From contig BFEA01000098.1 of the NCBI GenBank assembly GCA_003427395.1, positions 3,396,165 through 3,423,337 on the forward strand: a stretch of DNA of 27,173 nucleotides, read 5' to 3'. The DNA comes from Chara braunii (Eukaryota > Streptophyta > Charophyceae > Charales > Characeae). This document shows positions 9,416 to 20,853 of the stretch, one piece after another. The notes beneath the pieces were generated by a model. That model was not told the DNA's origin. It worked only from the letters and a program-made list of their open reading frames with translations, and made no database searches. The position numbers were made by a program, and so were the translations under genes. Numbering within the stretch: the stretch's first letter is position 1; the number at the start of each line of letters is the position of its first letter.

Positions 9416-9676
9416 TCTTATAGTGCTGACTGTTCCCATACTTTGTCAGGCTCTCTGAGCAAATGGGAGCCGCGGTCTTCGCATGACATCAGTGCCCCCC
9501 CCCTGATCAAGTGGATGCTGTTCACAGTGTATAGCTGGGATGGATCAGAAGGGAGAGAACTCCCAGCTTCCCTTGAACACAACGCACGTGGCAGGCCTGG
9601 TGGAAGAGTGCCTTGCATGTGTGGAACCAGACGGGCCGTACAGCAGGAGGAAAGTGCATGTGTGAATGCATATACA

Positions 9677-9720
9677 GTAGTATACACTAAAAAAAAAAAA
9701 AAAAAAAGGTAGTATACACT
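9677..9720. mobile_element. Poly-A insertion flanked by a 12-bp duplication
   Basis: GTAGTATACACT occurs at 9677-9688 and again at 9709-9720. The only sequence between them is A19 followed by one G. This is what a target-primed insertion truncated down to its poly-A tail would leave. Confidence 0.65.
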
Positions 9721-10175
9721 ATTATGCAGTCATGATAAGGATGGAGTGTGTTCAGGGGAGGACAGTAGTGGGGGCAGTGAGGTTACGATACCTGCCTTGT
9801 AGTAATCATCGGTGGAGAGATCTGGCTACTCAGGGCAGTTGTGCACAAAACAGCTGCCTTTGGAGGTGCTGTGCGTCTATCGGATGCCAATGGGGCGAGT
9901 CGGCAGTCTCAGGGGGGTACTTCGCAGCAGCAGATTGATTAATTTCCTTTGGTGATGTTTATAATACTTTATATATTGAACTTGAATTTCGGTGCATTCG
10001 ATGCCCCCTTTCTTTGCCAGATCCTTACGGAGGTCACGCATGTGTCGGCATGCTTTTTTTTGTCTTGGTATGTTCTTGGTATTGTTCTCTCCCGAGTCCC
10101 AACTAAAAGTCGGATCTATTGATTGCTCATCCCTCAAAAGACAACCTATCCTTTAAGGCTCTACCCTTTCAAGTT
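9721..10175. other. Unassigned region
   Basis: No gene or element recognised. Open frames are short, unrelated to known families and overlap on both strands. Confidence 0.5.
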
Positions 10176-10260
10176 TCTGTAGATACTCACTTAATCACAA
10201 GAACACGGTACAAACTTTTCTGTAGATACTCACTTAATCACAAGAACACGGTACGAACTT
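10176..10260. repeat. 43-bp tandem duplication
   Basis: TCTGTAGATACTCACTTAAT and the following bases through CACGGTAC occur at 10176-10218 and again from 10219, differing at one A/G position near the end. Two copies only, so it looks recent. Confidence 0.92.
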
Positions 10261-10719
10261 ACTAAGTAGGATGAAGACACAGAACATCTGCTACTACAGT
10301 CTACCCTCATTATGGCTGTGTATCGGCCTGACCCCTCAGCCCAGATGCAATGAAAATGGCTGTATGTTTTGTTCGGGGGGAAAAAAGAAAATTAATTTGA
10401 AAAGAGTTGGGTGGACCGAAGACCTTTTGCGTCGTGAGGGAGGAGGAGGAAGGGCAGCATAACTACATTTGCATTGGAAAGACGGGCTCAGGACGGGGAG
10501 AGAATGGTGCCTGCATCCACAACAGCACTTCAAGCTCACGAGGTTGGGTTTCCATATGGCAATGGTCGTATCCGGGGGGGGACCCATCAACTCGCAAACC
10601 AGGCAATGAGGCAGCCTCCTGACTCTCCTCTCCAATCAAGGACCCATGCAGGGGGACCCTAGCAATCAGTCTCTCATCTCCAAACTACCCCTCCCCATAT
10701 TCCCCAGCCACGCCAATGT

Positions 10720-10756
10720 CCCCCCCCCNNNNNNNNNNNCCCCCCCCCCCCCCCCC
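10720..10756. other. Poly-C tract containing an assembly gap
   Basis: A C run is interrupted by 11 N bases (10729-10739), so the true tract length is unknown. Any frame crossing it is unreliable. Confidence 0.95.
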
Positions 10757-10779
10757 TCTCCCCCCAGGTCAAGAGGCCA

Positions 10780-11825
10780 CCCCAATGGGCGACCAAACTA
10801 GCCCAGGCAGACATAGACATCCGTTCCATCAATGTTACTGGGCTTGTTCAAGCATCAGCAGACAAAAAAGAAGCGAGCATGAACATGATCAAATGCCCAG
10901 CCATGGGGACATGGCCAGATGCAATGTGTGTACAAGAGATGCACCTGCAGGACACCCCCTCACACAACGCAAAAGAAAGAAGTCTATATGGCCTTACACA
11001 TCCTACTCGGCACCAGCCAGAGACAGGGCGTCTGCAGGGGTAGCAATCTGGTTTCCCCCCTCATCGAAACTGAAGCCCATTAGCACGGACAGAGATGACC
11101 ATCAGGGGAGGTGGATAAGCCTCAAAGTGGCTTTTGAAGAAGAAGAATTTTATCTGACCAACATCTATGCTCCAAATGATCCCACCAGTAGGGTAGAATT
11201 TTGGGCATCTCTTCAACACTACCTGCCAGCTAATGCCCCACAAATTCTAGTAGGGGACTTTAACACCACCCTTGACCCAGCCATGGACTGCAGGCCCCCC
11301 TCTCAGGTGCGCGCCCATGAAGCACCACATCAGACCGGAACGGGACTGGATGTGCTTATGCTCAAACAATTTATGGCGGATCGAGAACTGGAGGATATGT
11401 ACAGATTGCTGCACCCCTCCCAACGTGCCTACACATGTCTGTCATCAAGAGGCGGACGAGGTTTGTCCAATTCAAGAACAGATCTTACACTGGTATCAAA
11501 GGATCTTATTGGCTTAGTTACAACGTCAGAAATAACAACTATTAGCCCGTGCAAGTCTTTCGATCACCGTATGAACACACTAGGCCTGTCCTAGCATAAT
11601 CATATCCAGAGGGGGCCTGGGTTTTTCAAACTTAACACATCCCTACTACCCCTGACAAGATACAAAGACACCATAACTGCGTTCTGGGAATACTGGCAAA
11701 TCCAGAAACCGATATCAGGGGATAGAGTGAAATGGTTCAATGTGGGGGTGGCACAGATGAGAGAAAGATCCAAAAAGTACGCTATTCAACATGCGAGGGA
11801 CCATAAGGCTTTGCTTGAAAACTGA
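10780..11825 (+). pseudogene. LINE endonuclease domain, broken
   Basis: The first part lies in another frame (about 10790-11040), with the N-terminal strand of an APE endonuclease and the metal-binding QE (VQEMHL). A frameshift near 11020-11040 leads into the frame holding NIYAPND, VGDFN (about 11250-11265), RTDLTLVS and the terminal S-x-DH motif (FDHR). A TAG at 11592-11594 interrupts that frame. The conserved linker RGPGFFKLN follows in frame until TGA at 11823-11825. The enzyme would nick target DNA for target-primed reverse transcription. It is non-functional as it stands. Confidence 0.88.
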
Positions 11826-13494
11826 TGAAGGACCTCGAAGAGTGGGATGAGCAACTTATGGACGGCCTACTGCATTGCCCCACATTTGACAAACTGCAAG
11901 AAGCCAGAGACCACCTCCAAACCTATATTGAACAACGAACACAGGCATGGAGGTTACAAGCCAAGATAAAACGAAAGCATACGGATGGCACAATGATAAA
12001 GACCTTTTTCAACAAAGCCAAAGCCAGAGCAAGAGCCAACATTGTCCCCAAACTTAGCCACCCATTGGATGGCACAGCCCAGCCAGGATGCAATGCTTAC
12101 TCCATAACCGACTATGCTGCCCAGTATTACCGAAACCTGTTCACCTTTCAAACACCAACCAAACCCTCAAAATATGTTTGTCGGGCAAGAAAAGAGTAGT
12201 TGACAGCAATCCAGGCACATCTCACGGACACACAAAAGAACGATCTGGACAGCCCCCTTACCCAGCAAGAGGTCTGGGAGGCGTTACAGGACATGGAGGA
12301 GGAGAAAACCCTGGGCATCGACTCTTTCCCAAAAGAGTTCTGGATACAATTTTGGGACCTCCTTAAGGACGACCTAATGGAATATATTTTGGCCGTCCAG
12401 AAAGAGGGCACTTTTGGGGGCATGATTGGACCAGGGGTGACCTCAGTTCTATATATAAAAGGAGACAAGGAGGACATCAACAATTATAGACCCATAACCC
12501 TCCTCACAATACCATATAAAATGGTGGCGAAGGCTTGTTAAGGATGACCTTTGGTCCGGCCTTCTGTCACTGGGTACAAATTCTCCACGGGACGGCCACA
12601 ACTATTATTATGCTTAACGGCCACCTGTCACCACCATATACCTTCAAAGATCAATACGACAGGGGAACCCTATCACACCCTCGTTGTGTTGTGATTGTGA
12701 TGGAAGCGTTGACCTCGATCATAAGAGTTCATCCCAAGATCAGTAAAGTGCCCATCTCTTAAATCCCAGACCACCTGATCCCGGTAACGTCACTGTTCGC
12801 AGACGATCTCACGTTCCTCATCAAAGCAGATGAAGGCAGTGTGCGTGCTCTTTCACAGGTTATACACCTCTTTTCGCTCGCAGCAGACATGAAAGTTAAC
12901 GGGGGGTCAAAAACAGAAGGTTGGTGGCTTCACCCTCAAGGGGATTCCCAGCCACAAGACCCAGCAGTGGCCTGGGCACGTAAGGAAGACGCCATCAGGA
13001 TCTTGGGGGTGAGGATATCTGCACTCGGTCCTCCTCCGGATCATGGTGACAAACTAGTCAATATAGCAATTGACAGACTGGCTAAATGGGGGGGGCTACA
13101 TACCTCACTAGTGGGAAGGGTCTTTGCAATAAACAATGCTATCCTGACAGCTATTTGGTACAAACTAGCAGTCTGGCCACTCAAGAAGCATCAATTCGCC
13201 AGACTAAGGAAAACATTAATAATGTACCTCTGGAAAAACAGTGCAAAAACTGAGAGTTGCATGCCAAGGGTGAGTTAGGATGTCCTTGTGCAACCAAGAA
13301 ATAAGGGAGGCCTAGGGATTTTGGATCTGGAAAGAGAAAGTGAAGCACTGATCTTTAAAGTTGTGGTCAGGCTGTTAATAGGAAACAACATTCCCTGGGG
13401 TCAATTGACTTGCCTACAGATTGTCGCTCTGGCGTCGGAATCGTTGACGATCAATAGACTTCAATCCTTCCAATGGCTAACTAACGGAGAATGA
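11825..13494 (+). pseudogene. LINE reverse transcriptase, broken
   Basis: The pre-RT linker runs from 11825 and stays in frame through a TAG at 12197-12199. RT fingers follow with KTLGIDSFPKEFW and NNYRPITLL (about 12300-12505). A frameshift near 12535 leads to the VQILHGTATTIIMLNGHLSP segment, and the catalytic box is FADD (12796-12807). An in-frame TAA is at 12760-12762. After the thumb region (RLAKWGGLHTSLVGR) a TAG at 13276-13278 stands where LINE proteins usually carry Trp, just before VQPRNKGGLGILD. The motif set is typical of plant-type LINEs with an APE endonuclease. The clade was not resolved. Confidence 0.9.
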
Positions 13495-14975
13495 ACACTA
13501 CCCTCCCCCCCACAACATAGGTAGGCAAGCAACCCGCGCCAAACAGCAAGACTGGACGTCCTCCTGGACCCCCTGTGGCCATTCATGCTTAAGCTTTGGA
13601 GGAAGCGAGGACCGCAACAAAAACAACCTCCAAACAAATGGTAAGATATCTGGAGGCAACCCCTGTTTGGTAATCCCCATGTCCTTGACGAGAATGGCAA
13701 CCCCTTTAGCCCCCAAAACAACTCCCCATGGCTTAGTTGGGCAAAACGGGGCATATATATAGTAGGGGACTTGTGGACCCGCTCTCAAATGACTGGGCAA
13801 CAACCGAACAGCTGCAACTCAGGCTTAAGCATGCTAATAATGTGGGGGACGGGAAGGTCACGACGAAAGAAACCCTCCCCTTGCATGGCGACTCACCATC
13901 CAAGTTGGGCCCATGGTCGGGGCTGACGATTGGGTTGTCAAATTTGCAGACTCGCCCCACTCGCTAACAGTCTTCAGAGTCTGCAAAAACGACAATGGGC
14001 AATGCATGCTAGAAGCGTACGGCCTTCAAATGTCAGGGGCAAGATTCTCCAAACTCACATGAAATGACAACCTAGACGAGGTCGAAAACTGGGGGGGATT
14101 GATGCATGTTCGAGTCGTGGGGGACGCACAAGATGAATTTTTTGTATACAAACCCACAACTCCAGTAGCTAAACTCCCATTCGACCCAGCTGAGTGAGAA
14201 TGGTCTGGCCCGAAGCCCATGCACATATGGGACTACACAGTCAAAGGGGGTACAGGGCCTCAAGGACCGCCATGGCGATTGAACAAGCATTATCCACCAG
14301 ATGGGCACGGGACTCTCCCTTGGACACACATATGATACAGGACCTGCCTTGGGCTAAGTATGCCAAGATCATGCTCACAAATTTGAGAGTCCTTCAGTGA
14401 CAAATCCTTCATCGCTGCCTGCTCACTCTAGACTGGTTGGTGTCTCGAACAGACCTGGGACAAAAAGGGTTGTTGCCACCCAAATGCGCCTACTGTGGCA
14501 GAGCATCGCACCAGCCAGGGCGACATTGAAGCATTGTCTATTGGCCTGCCCTATGGTCGCCCAATTATGGCAGTGGTGGAACGCGGCCTTTCATTCTCTT
14601 ACAGGGGAGCATATCCCATGGGATCTGGGACTGCTACTAATGGGGAAAAAATAAAACTTCATGAAGAATTGGTCCCCTTTTGCAACTTACCTCTTCTCAT
14701 ACACGAGACTGCAGATGCTCATGTTGGCCTGGAGAGCCAGATGCTCGTTTGAAAGAAGAGACCATCAATTTGGGCTGCAACAAGCCCAGCAAGTCATGGA
14801 GGATGAAATCAGGTCCCATATGCAAGAAGTGTGGAAGACATTTATACGAGATTATAGGAAGGAGAAACATCCCAATGTCCTGGAAATGCTCAAGACAGCC
14901 TTTCAACATTTGTGGCAGGACCCACACCATAGATTTTATGTACTCGACAGCGAGCTCAACATTCGTTGGAAGTAG
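13495..14975 (+). pseudogene. LINE C-terminal region with zinc knuckle
   Basis: This stretch is spread over several frames with many stops (13495-14390). It then shows a zf-RVT-like pattern: CAYCG (about 14485-14499) in one frame, and LKHCLLACPMVAQLWQWW (about 14535-14580) in the next after a frameshift. A last helical segment (14661-14972) rich in Arg, Glu and Gln ends at TAG 14973-14975. The zinc-knuckle tail is common in plant LINEs and is thought to bind nucleic acid. Confidence 0.75.
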
Positions 14976-15060
14976 TGGAGGGCCACAAAGCCCTCATGGC
15001 AGAGGATACCCACCCACTGCTTCCAGGTTTCTTTCTTGCAACCTAACTTTGTGCTGATAA

Positions 15061-17853
15061 CATGATATGGCTCCAGCCGGACCCCCCCAGGCCTCCTTAA
15101 AGGGGTATACGGTCCGGGTACCTTCAATGATTATGGCCCTGATCCCTCCTCGCCCCCATTCCTCCCATCCCCCACCCCTTCCCTCGCCCGACCGTCCCCT
15201 CTGTTGTTCCACACTTCTCCCCCCCTCCTTGTCTCCTCCCCCCCCTAACCCGCCCTCTTCCACGACATGCTCAAGTGACGCAGGGCCACAGAGCGGAGCG
15301 ACTGCAAAAAGTACAAGTGACACAACGAGACACAAAAGTTGCAACAGGAAGGGAGAGGAATGCTACAACAGCTGAACAAGCAACTGTAAGGGATCTGTCA
15401 GGCGCGATAGGCAATGCACAATATCAGTCAGGGAAAAATCTCAAGCTGGAGAGGTGCATTTCGGTATGTGTAGCCACGGTCCTACCCCCCTTGGGAGCAA
15501 TAGTAAGGAGGAACCTCTTTCAATGGCGTACAAGTGACTAGATCTAGTGGTTGAGTAGAACTTACTGAATGACAATCCTCTCGGCTCACAATCATGAGAT
15601 TTGGCAGTGGATGTTGGGACGAAAGGGTAGCCTGACTACAGGGTCAAGAGTCTCAACAATTGTTCATAATAAACTGATATGATGTTTAGGGACGCTGGAC
15701 CCGATTTCCAGCTGGTGATGTTCCCCACCAATAGATGGAGCCCCTCGAGAATGCAAGAGGTGCCTGCTCGTATCAGCACCTCTATCATCAACTCGCTGTC
15801 GAGCGCATCGGTCCCGCACGGGGACCCTCTCGGCCGCGTCACGTAGGATTTGGCAGGACTTGTCGCGGAGAGCGTTTGCCGCTCCGGCCAAGTGCGCCAG
15901 CCGTACCTCTCGCGAGCCCCTACGACAGGACAGGGTCATGCGAGGCACCGCTTACCTCCACCTGCGGGAGATGTCACCATCCCTTAGGTGGGCGTATCCC
16001 CGCCGAGCTACTGAACCACATACGAAAGCTTTTCGTATGCAATTGCAGAGGTGGCCCAGCCGAGGGCGTTTCTCGCTCGCTGTAGCATAGGGGGTACGCG
16101 CGGTCGAACGCCCAAAATCGAACCCGCACGCGAATCGACGCACTGGGGAGCTGAAGTCCCAAGCGCGACCCGGCGTCGGTCGACTAGGACGCACCCTACA
16201 CACCACGCTTTATGCCACAACACTCACACTTACCACGCATAACACATGGACACACACAAAACAACCACTACAAACAACACCATGACACAACAATACTCCT
16301 AGTCCCTTCAGTATCCGACCCATAACTCTATGCAACAAGAATCAGATACGTATCGCGCGCTGGATTTCCTTATAAGTACCGAGCGAGCGAATGACCTCCT
16401 CATATCAACCAGCCATGCGGGCATACGCAAGCACTCGCGCTGATGGGGTACTATGTAGTACTCGTAGCCTCGCGACCCTTGATAATCTCGAGGGTCGCGT
16501 TCGACGCTCACGTGTCGGCTGACAGGCGCTTTGAGGGGTAATCTCTCGACGCCAGACAACCGCCATGTGCGGTTGAAGACCACACCCTCTTCTGCACCCT
16601 GTGCAGAGGGGTTGAGTAGACAGCTCCAAACTGTCGTGGCGGTCAAATATCAAGGGGNTTGATTTTGATGGTTGCCACGGACTACAACGTCCAACCATAA
16701 TAACTCTAAGAAGCAAAAAGTCAAAGGGGACCTTTTTTCTCTTAGTGCAACACCTACTTGATCACTATGCGCGGCCTCAACGGGTCGTGCGGACACAAAA
16801 AAATATGATATAAAAGTTATGAGATAAGAGACAATCACTCTCACAATCACGGTGTGGCTTCCTTCAAATATATATATACACATATAATCATACGCAAAAC
16901 CAAGTCTGGACTTCAATTCACAGAACATACATGTAATCACATCAAAAATCCACATCAACAGAACACATACTACACGGGGTCAACTTCAACCATTCTTTGC
17001 GTTGACACCCCTTGCTTAAGCCATACAAGCCTCACTCTTTGCGCAACTCTCAAAATAAATACTCAGCATCTTTATTAAATGGCCATTCAATAAAAGTCCG
17101 GGTAAAAACACAATAAAACAAACCAAACCACATGGCTAAAACCTTTAGGTTGAGTAACAAGAGTGGATTAGAGTTGAGCCGAAAACCGACCTGTTATCAA
17201 AGGATAACAGAAAGTGATCCCTGTAGGATCAATTTGAAGATAATCAAGCCTTGAATCAATATGAATAAAGGTGGCCTGCAATGCCGCACAGACCAGTACC
17301 CAAGCCATGCTTGAGTGATGAAGAAATAATCCGACCTTCCTAACTAACCTCTGATGTTTATCTACAAATGTAAGAAATTCCGGCAACATATCCGCTAAAC
17401 AGGATGGATTGTCAGATTTCTCCTAGCTGAAAACAATCAAACTCTCCAAATTTCACAAAATGGCTGCCAAAATTTATACAAAGCTGAAAACAGAAAGACA
17501 AAGCGAAGCTATACTTGGGACTAACTCCTGACACTTACTTGGAAGGTAGAATCAACGACAATCTGTACGACCTCTTGATGAGGCTATGCGATAACACTGA
17601 TCCTAACTCCTAGTAGAGTCAGTCCTATCTTATCCCAAACTTTCCCTCCCATCATCCATCCTACATGCCTATAGCTCTAGCACTCGGCGAGCACCTAAAG
17701 CAACTAAACTATCAAAGAGATGCCCCAGAGTGGGAGCCCATAAACATGCATAACCAAACATATCTCACAATCCCACATTAATTTAGTCCAAGTAGTTCGT
17801 TGAATCGCTCAGTTCGTTCCCTTTTACATCCCCCTTTCCTATGACATACGGTC
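15061..17853. other. Long unassigned region
   Basis: No gene recognised. Bases 15120-15260 are C/T-rich. Bases 15780-16200 are GC-rich with open frames on both strands but no family resemblance. A perfect short palindrome, CATACGAAA-gct-TTTCGTATG, is at 16019-16039. A GGTTCGATT word on the minus strand near 16110 resembles a pol III B box, but no tRNA fold follows. Bases 16240-16320 are AC-rich. A single N is at 16658. Bases 16800-17850 are AT-rich with no signal. Confidence 0.5.
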
Positions 17854-18460
17854 AGACAAGGCCCTAACCCTAGGGTATGCATAACCTGCCTAGGTACACA
17901 TTCAAGTAAAGTACGCACATTTGGACTGCCGTAACCCTAGGGTATGCCCAACATAACATGAACTGTACACATGAGGCATATGACCAGACCGCCCTAACCC
18001 TAAGGACGTCTGGCTTCTGCCTAACTGACGACAAAGAGCATAGAACTGGGCTGCCCTAACCCTAAGGTATGCCCAATCTGCTTTAAACAAAGTTACATAC
18101 GGCATCATTCTATACCATCCCTACCCAGAGGTAGGTTTAGCTTGCCTGAACATAAGTACAAACGACAAAAAGCTGGACCGCCCTAACCCTAGGGTACGTC
18201 CAACCCACAACACATCTACGACAAAAGCATATCACTAGGCCGCCCTAACCCTAGGGTACGCCTAGTTAGCCATACAGTTTAAGTTACATAAGGCAATGTG
18301 ATCAGACTGCCCTAACCCTAGGGTGTGCCTGATCTGCCTGAACAGTTATAAACACCGAAACGCTGGACTGCCCTAACCCTAGGGTACGTCCAACTTACTT
18401 TAAACGACAAAAGTTTATCGCTAGGCCGCCCTAACCCCAGGGTTAGGCCTAGTTAGCCAT
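17854..18460. repeat. About 62-bp tandem array of hairpins with co-varying arms
   Basis: Ten units at a pitch of 58-67 bp share a core close to CGCCCTAACCCTAGGGTAC. In nine of them the six or so bases on each side of the core are complementary to each other, yet the arm sequence differs between units. Pairs include CCAGAC/GTCTGG (17984, 18008), CTATAC/GTTTAG (18110, 18135; one mismatch), TGGAC/GTCCA (18174, 18198), CTAGGC/GCCTAG (18235, 18260), GATCAG/CTGATC (18300, 18329) and CTAGGCC/GGCCTAG (18421, 18446). The distance between arms is 19 nt in seven units and 18 or 20 in two. The first unit (17862) has the core without pairing arms. Spacers are weakly alike (ACGACAAA, TCTGCC, TTAGCC). Confidence 0.9.
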
Positions 18461-18638
18461 ACAACATAAAATAGGGTACAAATACTTTCACAGACTTTAT
18501 GTTTTTTCCTTCTCTTATTAAGTAGTCGATCGGACCTTTCCAATAAAATGGAACTTTTGATCCTGCCTCTTGTCTAGAAGGAAAAATAAAACAAATTTAT
18601 ACTAACTCTGTGCTCCTTAGTGTTATCATGAACATATA

Positions 18639-18875
18639 ACTGAACCGTCCTAACCCTAGGGTACGTTCAGTCTGCCCAGTTAACTTTGTTTTACTCTTCA
18701 TCTCTTTCCCTCTTCCTTAGTTCTACCTGACTTACTGACTGACTTTCCCCATCCGGGGTGCCCGTCTGTCAGAAGTATAAGTTCAATAAAATATATATAT
18801 ATAAATTTATACTTCTGGTTTGCCAGTTAATTCGTGGCTTATGGCTAAGCCGCCCTAACCCTAGGGTACGCTTGG
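18639..18875. repeat. Dispersed hairpin units downstream of the array
   Basis: Two further units carry the CCCTAACCCTAGGG core with new complementary arms at 19-nt spacing: ACTGAAC/GTTCAGT (18639-18645, 18665-18671) and CTAAGC/GCTTGG (18845-18850, 18870-18875; one T-G pair). Between them lies a related form with a CCCCATCCGGGG core (18747-18758) and arms CTGAC/GTCAG. A separate inverted repeat, AGAAGTATAA (18771-18780) with TTATACTTCT (18807-18816), encloses an (AT)n tract. Confidence 0.8.
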
Positions 18876-18933
18876 TCTTATGCCGTTATTCCCTCAGAAA
18901 AAAACATGCACCATAACTCATTTAAATAAACAC

Positions 18934-19106
18934 CAGGATTATGAGCCTTCCCCACCCGGGGTGCCCATCCTCCTGTTCAGAAACCCTCAAATAAAACAGC
19001 GACTGATCCTACCCCACCCGGGTAGATCAGCCATAAGAGCCACATTCAGATCAACAAACCTCAATAAAACATAACACTGAGCCCACATCCACCCGGAGGG
19101 GCTCAG
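18934..19106. repeat. Second hairpin family with CCCACCCGGGG core
   Basis: Three units have a C-rich/G-rich core and complementary arms that again differ: AGGAT/ATCCT (18935, 18967), CTGATC/GATCAG (19003, 19025) and the 8-bp CTGAGCCC/GGGCTCAG (19077-19084, 19099-19106). They share the spacer word CTCAAATAAAA or CTCAATAAAA with each other. Confidence 0.75.
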
Positions 19107-20520
19107 CCTTGGGTTAACCCGATCAAACGCATGCATAACACCTTCCTTTCCCCAATTTACCTTTGTCTGAATTCTCTCACGGAGTTATCTGATCTCTCAC
19201 ATATATCTGTTTATTTAAACCTTTCGCAAAGCATGTCCTGACATACATAAGAAAACAAAAAAAAATAATAACCTCTCATAGTTATCTTCAGATACCCAAA
19301 TGAATAATGCAGTTAGGGGAAAGGATCACACGCGTCTGACGAAAGTTATATCTGACTGTTCCCTGCCTCCAGAACCCCGCCTGGGCTCTGGCAGAGCTCC
19401 CGCAATCGGTGGGTGGACCTCCCACAAGGTCTTGTTGCGGACCTATGGGTTGCAATCCCTCCTGCCGCCTTCCTCTCATAACCAAAGACTAGACTTAGAA
19501 TAAGGAGGGCAGAAGGAGAAAGTTCAGGCTCTCAGATACAAGGGAGGTGCTCTCAAACTCGCGGGAGAGGGCCTTGTAGTCTTAATTCGCCTGAGGGCCC
19601 CGCAATGATGGCCAAGAACATGCAGCAAGAGTGGTCATACAACGACCAAGACGTAGAAAACAACACCCTGACAGACCTCCGAGTTGCATCAGTAGTCCCT
19701 CCGCAAAGCCTGATCACCCTCTCAAAACCACCATACTTCAACCCCTGACTAAGACGCCATGCGCAGTCTAGGAACCTACATGCTACCGCTAACATAGTGC
19801 ACACCCCCGTGCTCTATTCGAAGACACAGTAATTGCGGTTGAGTTCAACTAGATGCTGATTGCAGCGATTGGGAACACGCCCGTATGACAAGGCGCGATC
19901 AACGTAGCGATCCGCCTGATACAAGCTCAACCAGCAGGGTCTAACCTGGGTGTTCAGCAAGTTCACCGCACCCCCAACAGTAGCGTGCAACAGCTGGATA
20001 TTGTAGTAATGCACAAAGTCATAACACCCCGTAGGTCACCGTACCGTGCAGCAGGGCATCAATGGTGTCTGCTCAACAGCCCAGCATGATGCAGCCAATG
20101 CGCAGCGTATGCGACTAAAATATGATCAGGACACAAGGCAACACCTCTTTACAAAAGCTAATCATTTCCTCAGACCGCCATTTCACTACCTCAGTCCAAT
20201 CTATCGTTGCGCAGCCCAGATAAGCTCAGCTCACATAGGGCACATGCACCTTGTGCTCTATCTGATGTAGGTAAGATATAGTCACTTGCCACAGAACGAT
20301 GTGTTCAACAAGTCAGCCACAACTATGAGAGAAAAGGGGCACCACATCAAACGGTGTTTTCGTTAAAAACGAAATTGTTTTCATGTTCACTTTTTATTTT
20401 AATTGTAAAATGACACAAAGAACTGAGGGAAAAATAAGCAAACAACGAGAAAACAATGGTTATACATGAAAGCTGTTGAAGAAAATTAAACACAAATTTT
20501 CACCTCGAATGTTCACACGT
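19107..20520. other. Unassigned region
   Basis: No recognisable gene. Open frames of 60-80 codons on both strands lack family features. A short palindrome, TTTCGTT-aaa-AACGAAA, lies at about 20359-20375. Confidence 0.5.
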
Positions 20521-20557
20521 ACACAAGCCGCAAACATGTCACTCAAGGATTGACATT

Positions 20558-20745
20558 CCACTCTGTAAACATGTCACTCAGTAAAACACGCCAACGTCAT
20601 CAAAAACTGATGAGAAGTCTATGAAATGTCATTATACATTGTTGGCAATCCACTCTGTAAACATGTCACTCAGTAAAACATGCCAACCTCGTCAAAAACT
20701 GATGAGAAGTCTTAGACTAGGAAATGTCATTGGACATTGTCAACA
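20558..20745 (+). repeat. 92-bp tandem duplication
   Basis: The block starting CCACTCTGTAAACATGTCAC occurs at 20558 and again at 20650, with a few substitutions and one 5-6 bp insertion near the end of the second copy. Partial copies flank it (ACATGTCACTCAAGG at 20535, and GTAAACATGTCAACCTC near 20797). Each copy carries CTGATGAG followed by GAAATGTC. Confidence 0.88.
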
Positions 20746-20853
20746 TATTTTCAAAATTGCCTACAATACATATTTTCACCCGGAATGTTCACACTAAGTA
20801 AACATGTCAACCTCATTTTTCCAAACCTAGAACCTGAATTCTCAATGACTTTC

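Larger units (their letters stand above)
10780..15060 (+). mobile_element. Degenerate LINE (non-LTR retrotransposon)
   Basis: One LINE second-ORF region in several frames: an APE-type endonuclease, a reverse transcriptase and a C-terminal zinc-knuckle region, all on the plus strand and in standard order. At least five frameshifts and several in-frame stops break it, so it is not autonomous. No separate ORF1 protein is recognisable, though 10261-10780 may hold 5' sequence around the gap. The coding part ends at 14975. The 3' flank turns C/T-rich (about 15120-15260) and no poly-A tail or target duplication was found, so both ends are approximate. Confidence 0.9.

Noticed and set aside
10716-11000. 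Proline-rich start of the frame crossing the poly-C gap
   Set aside because: It translates a homopolymer and N bases. The true LINE endonuclease start is in another frame.
12197-13278. TAG/TAA read as Gln, as in some ulvophyte algae
   Set aside because: The TAG at 13276 stands at a conserved Trp position of the LINE, and the intact FkbM and Ulp1 frames contain no internal TAG or TAA, so plain mutation fits better.
16090-16200. Possible tRNA on the minus strand (GGTTCGATT word)
   Set aside because: The T stem does not pair after the loop and no D or anticodon arm can be drawn at correct spacing.
20590-20745. Two hammerhead-like strings (CTGATGAG then GAAATGTC) in the 92-bp repeats
   Set aside because: Stem II does not close: copy 1 has almost no pairing, and copy 2 has G-G and A-A at its base. 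The outer GCCAAC/GTTGGC pairing is separated from the core by 11 nt on one side only. The repeat is kept as a feature, but I do not call a ribozyme.
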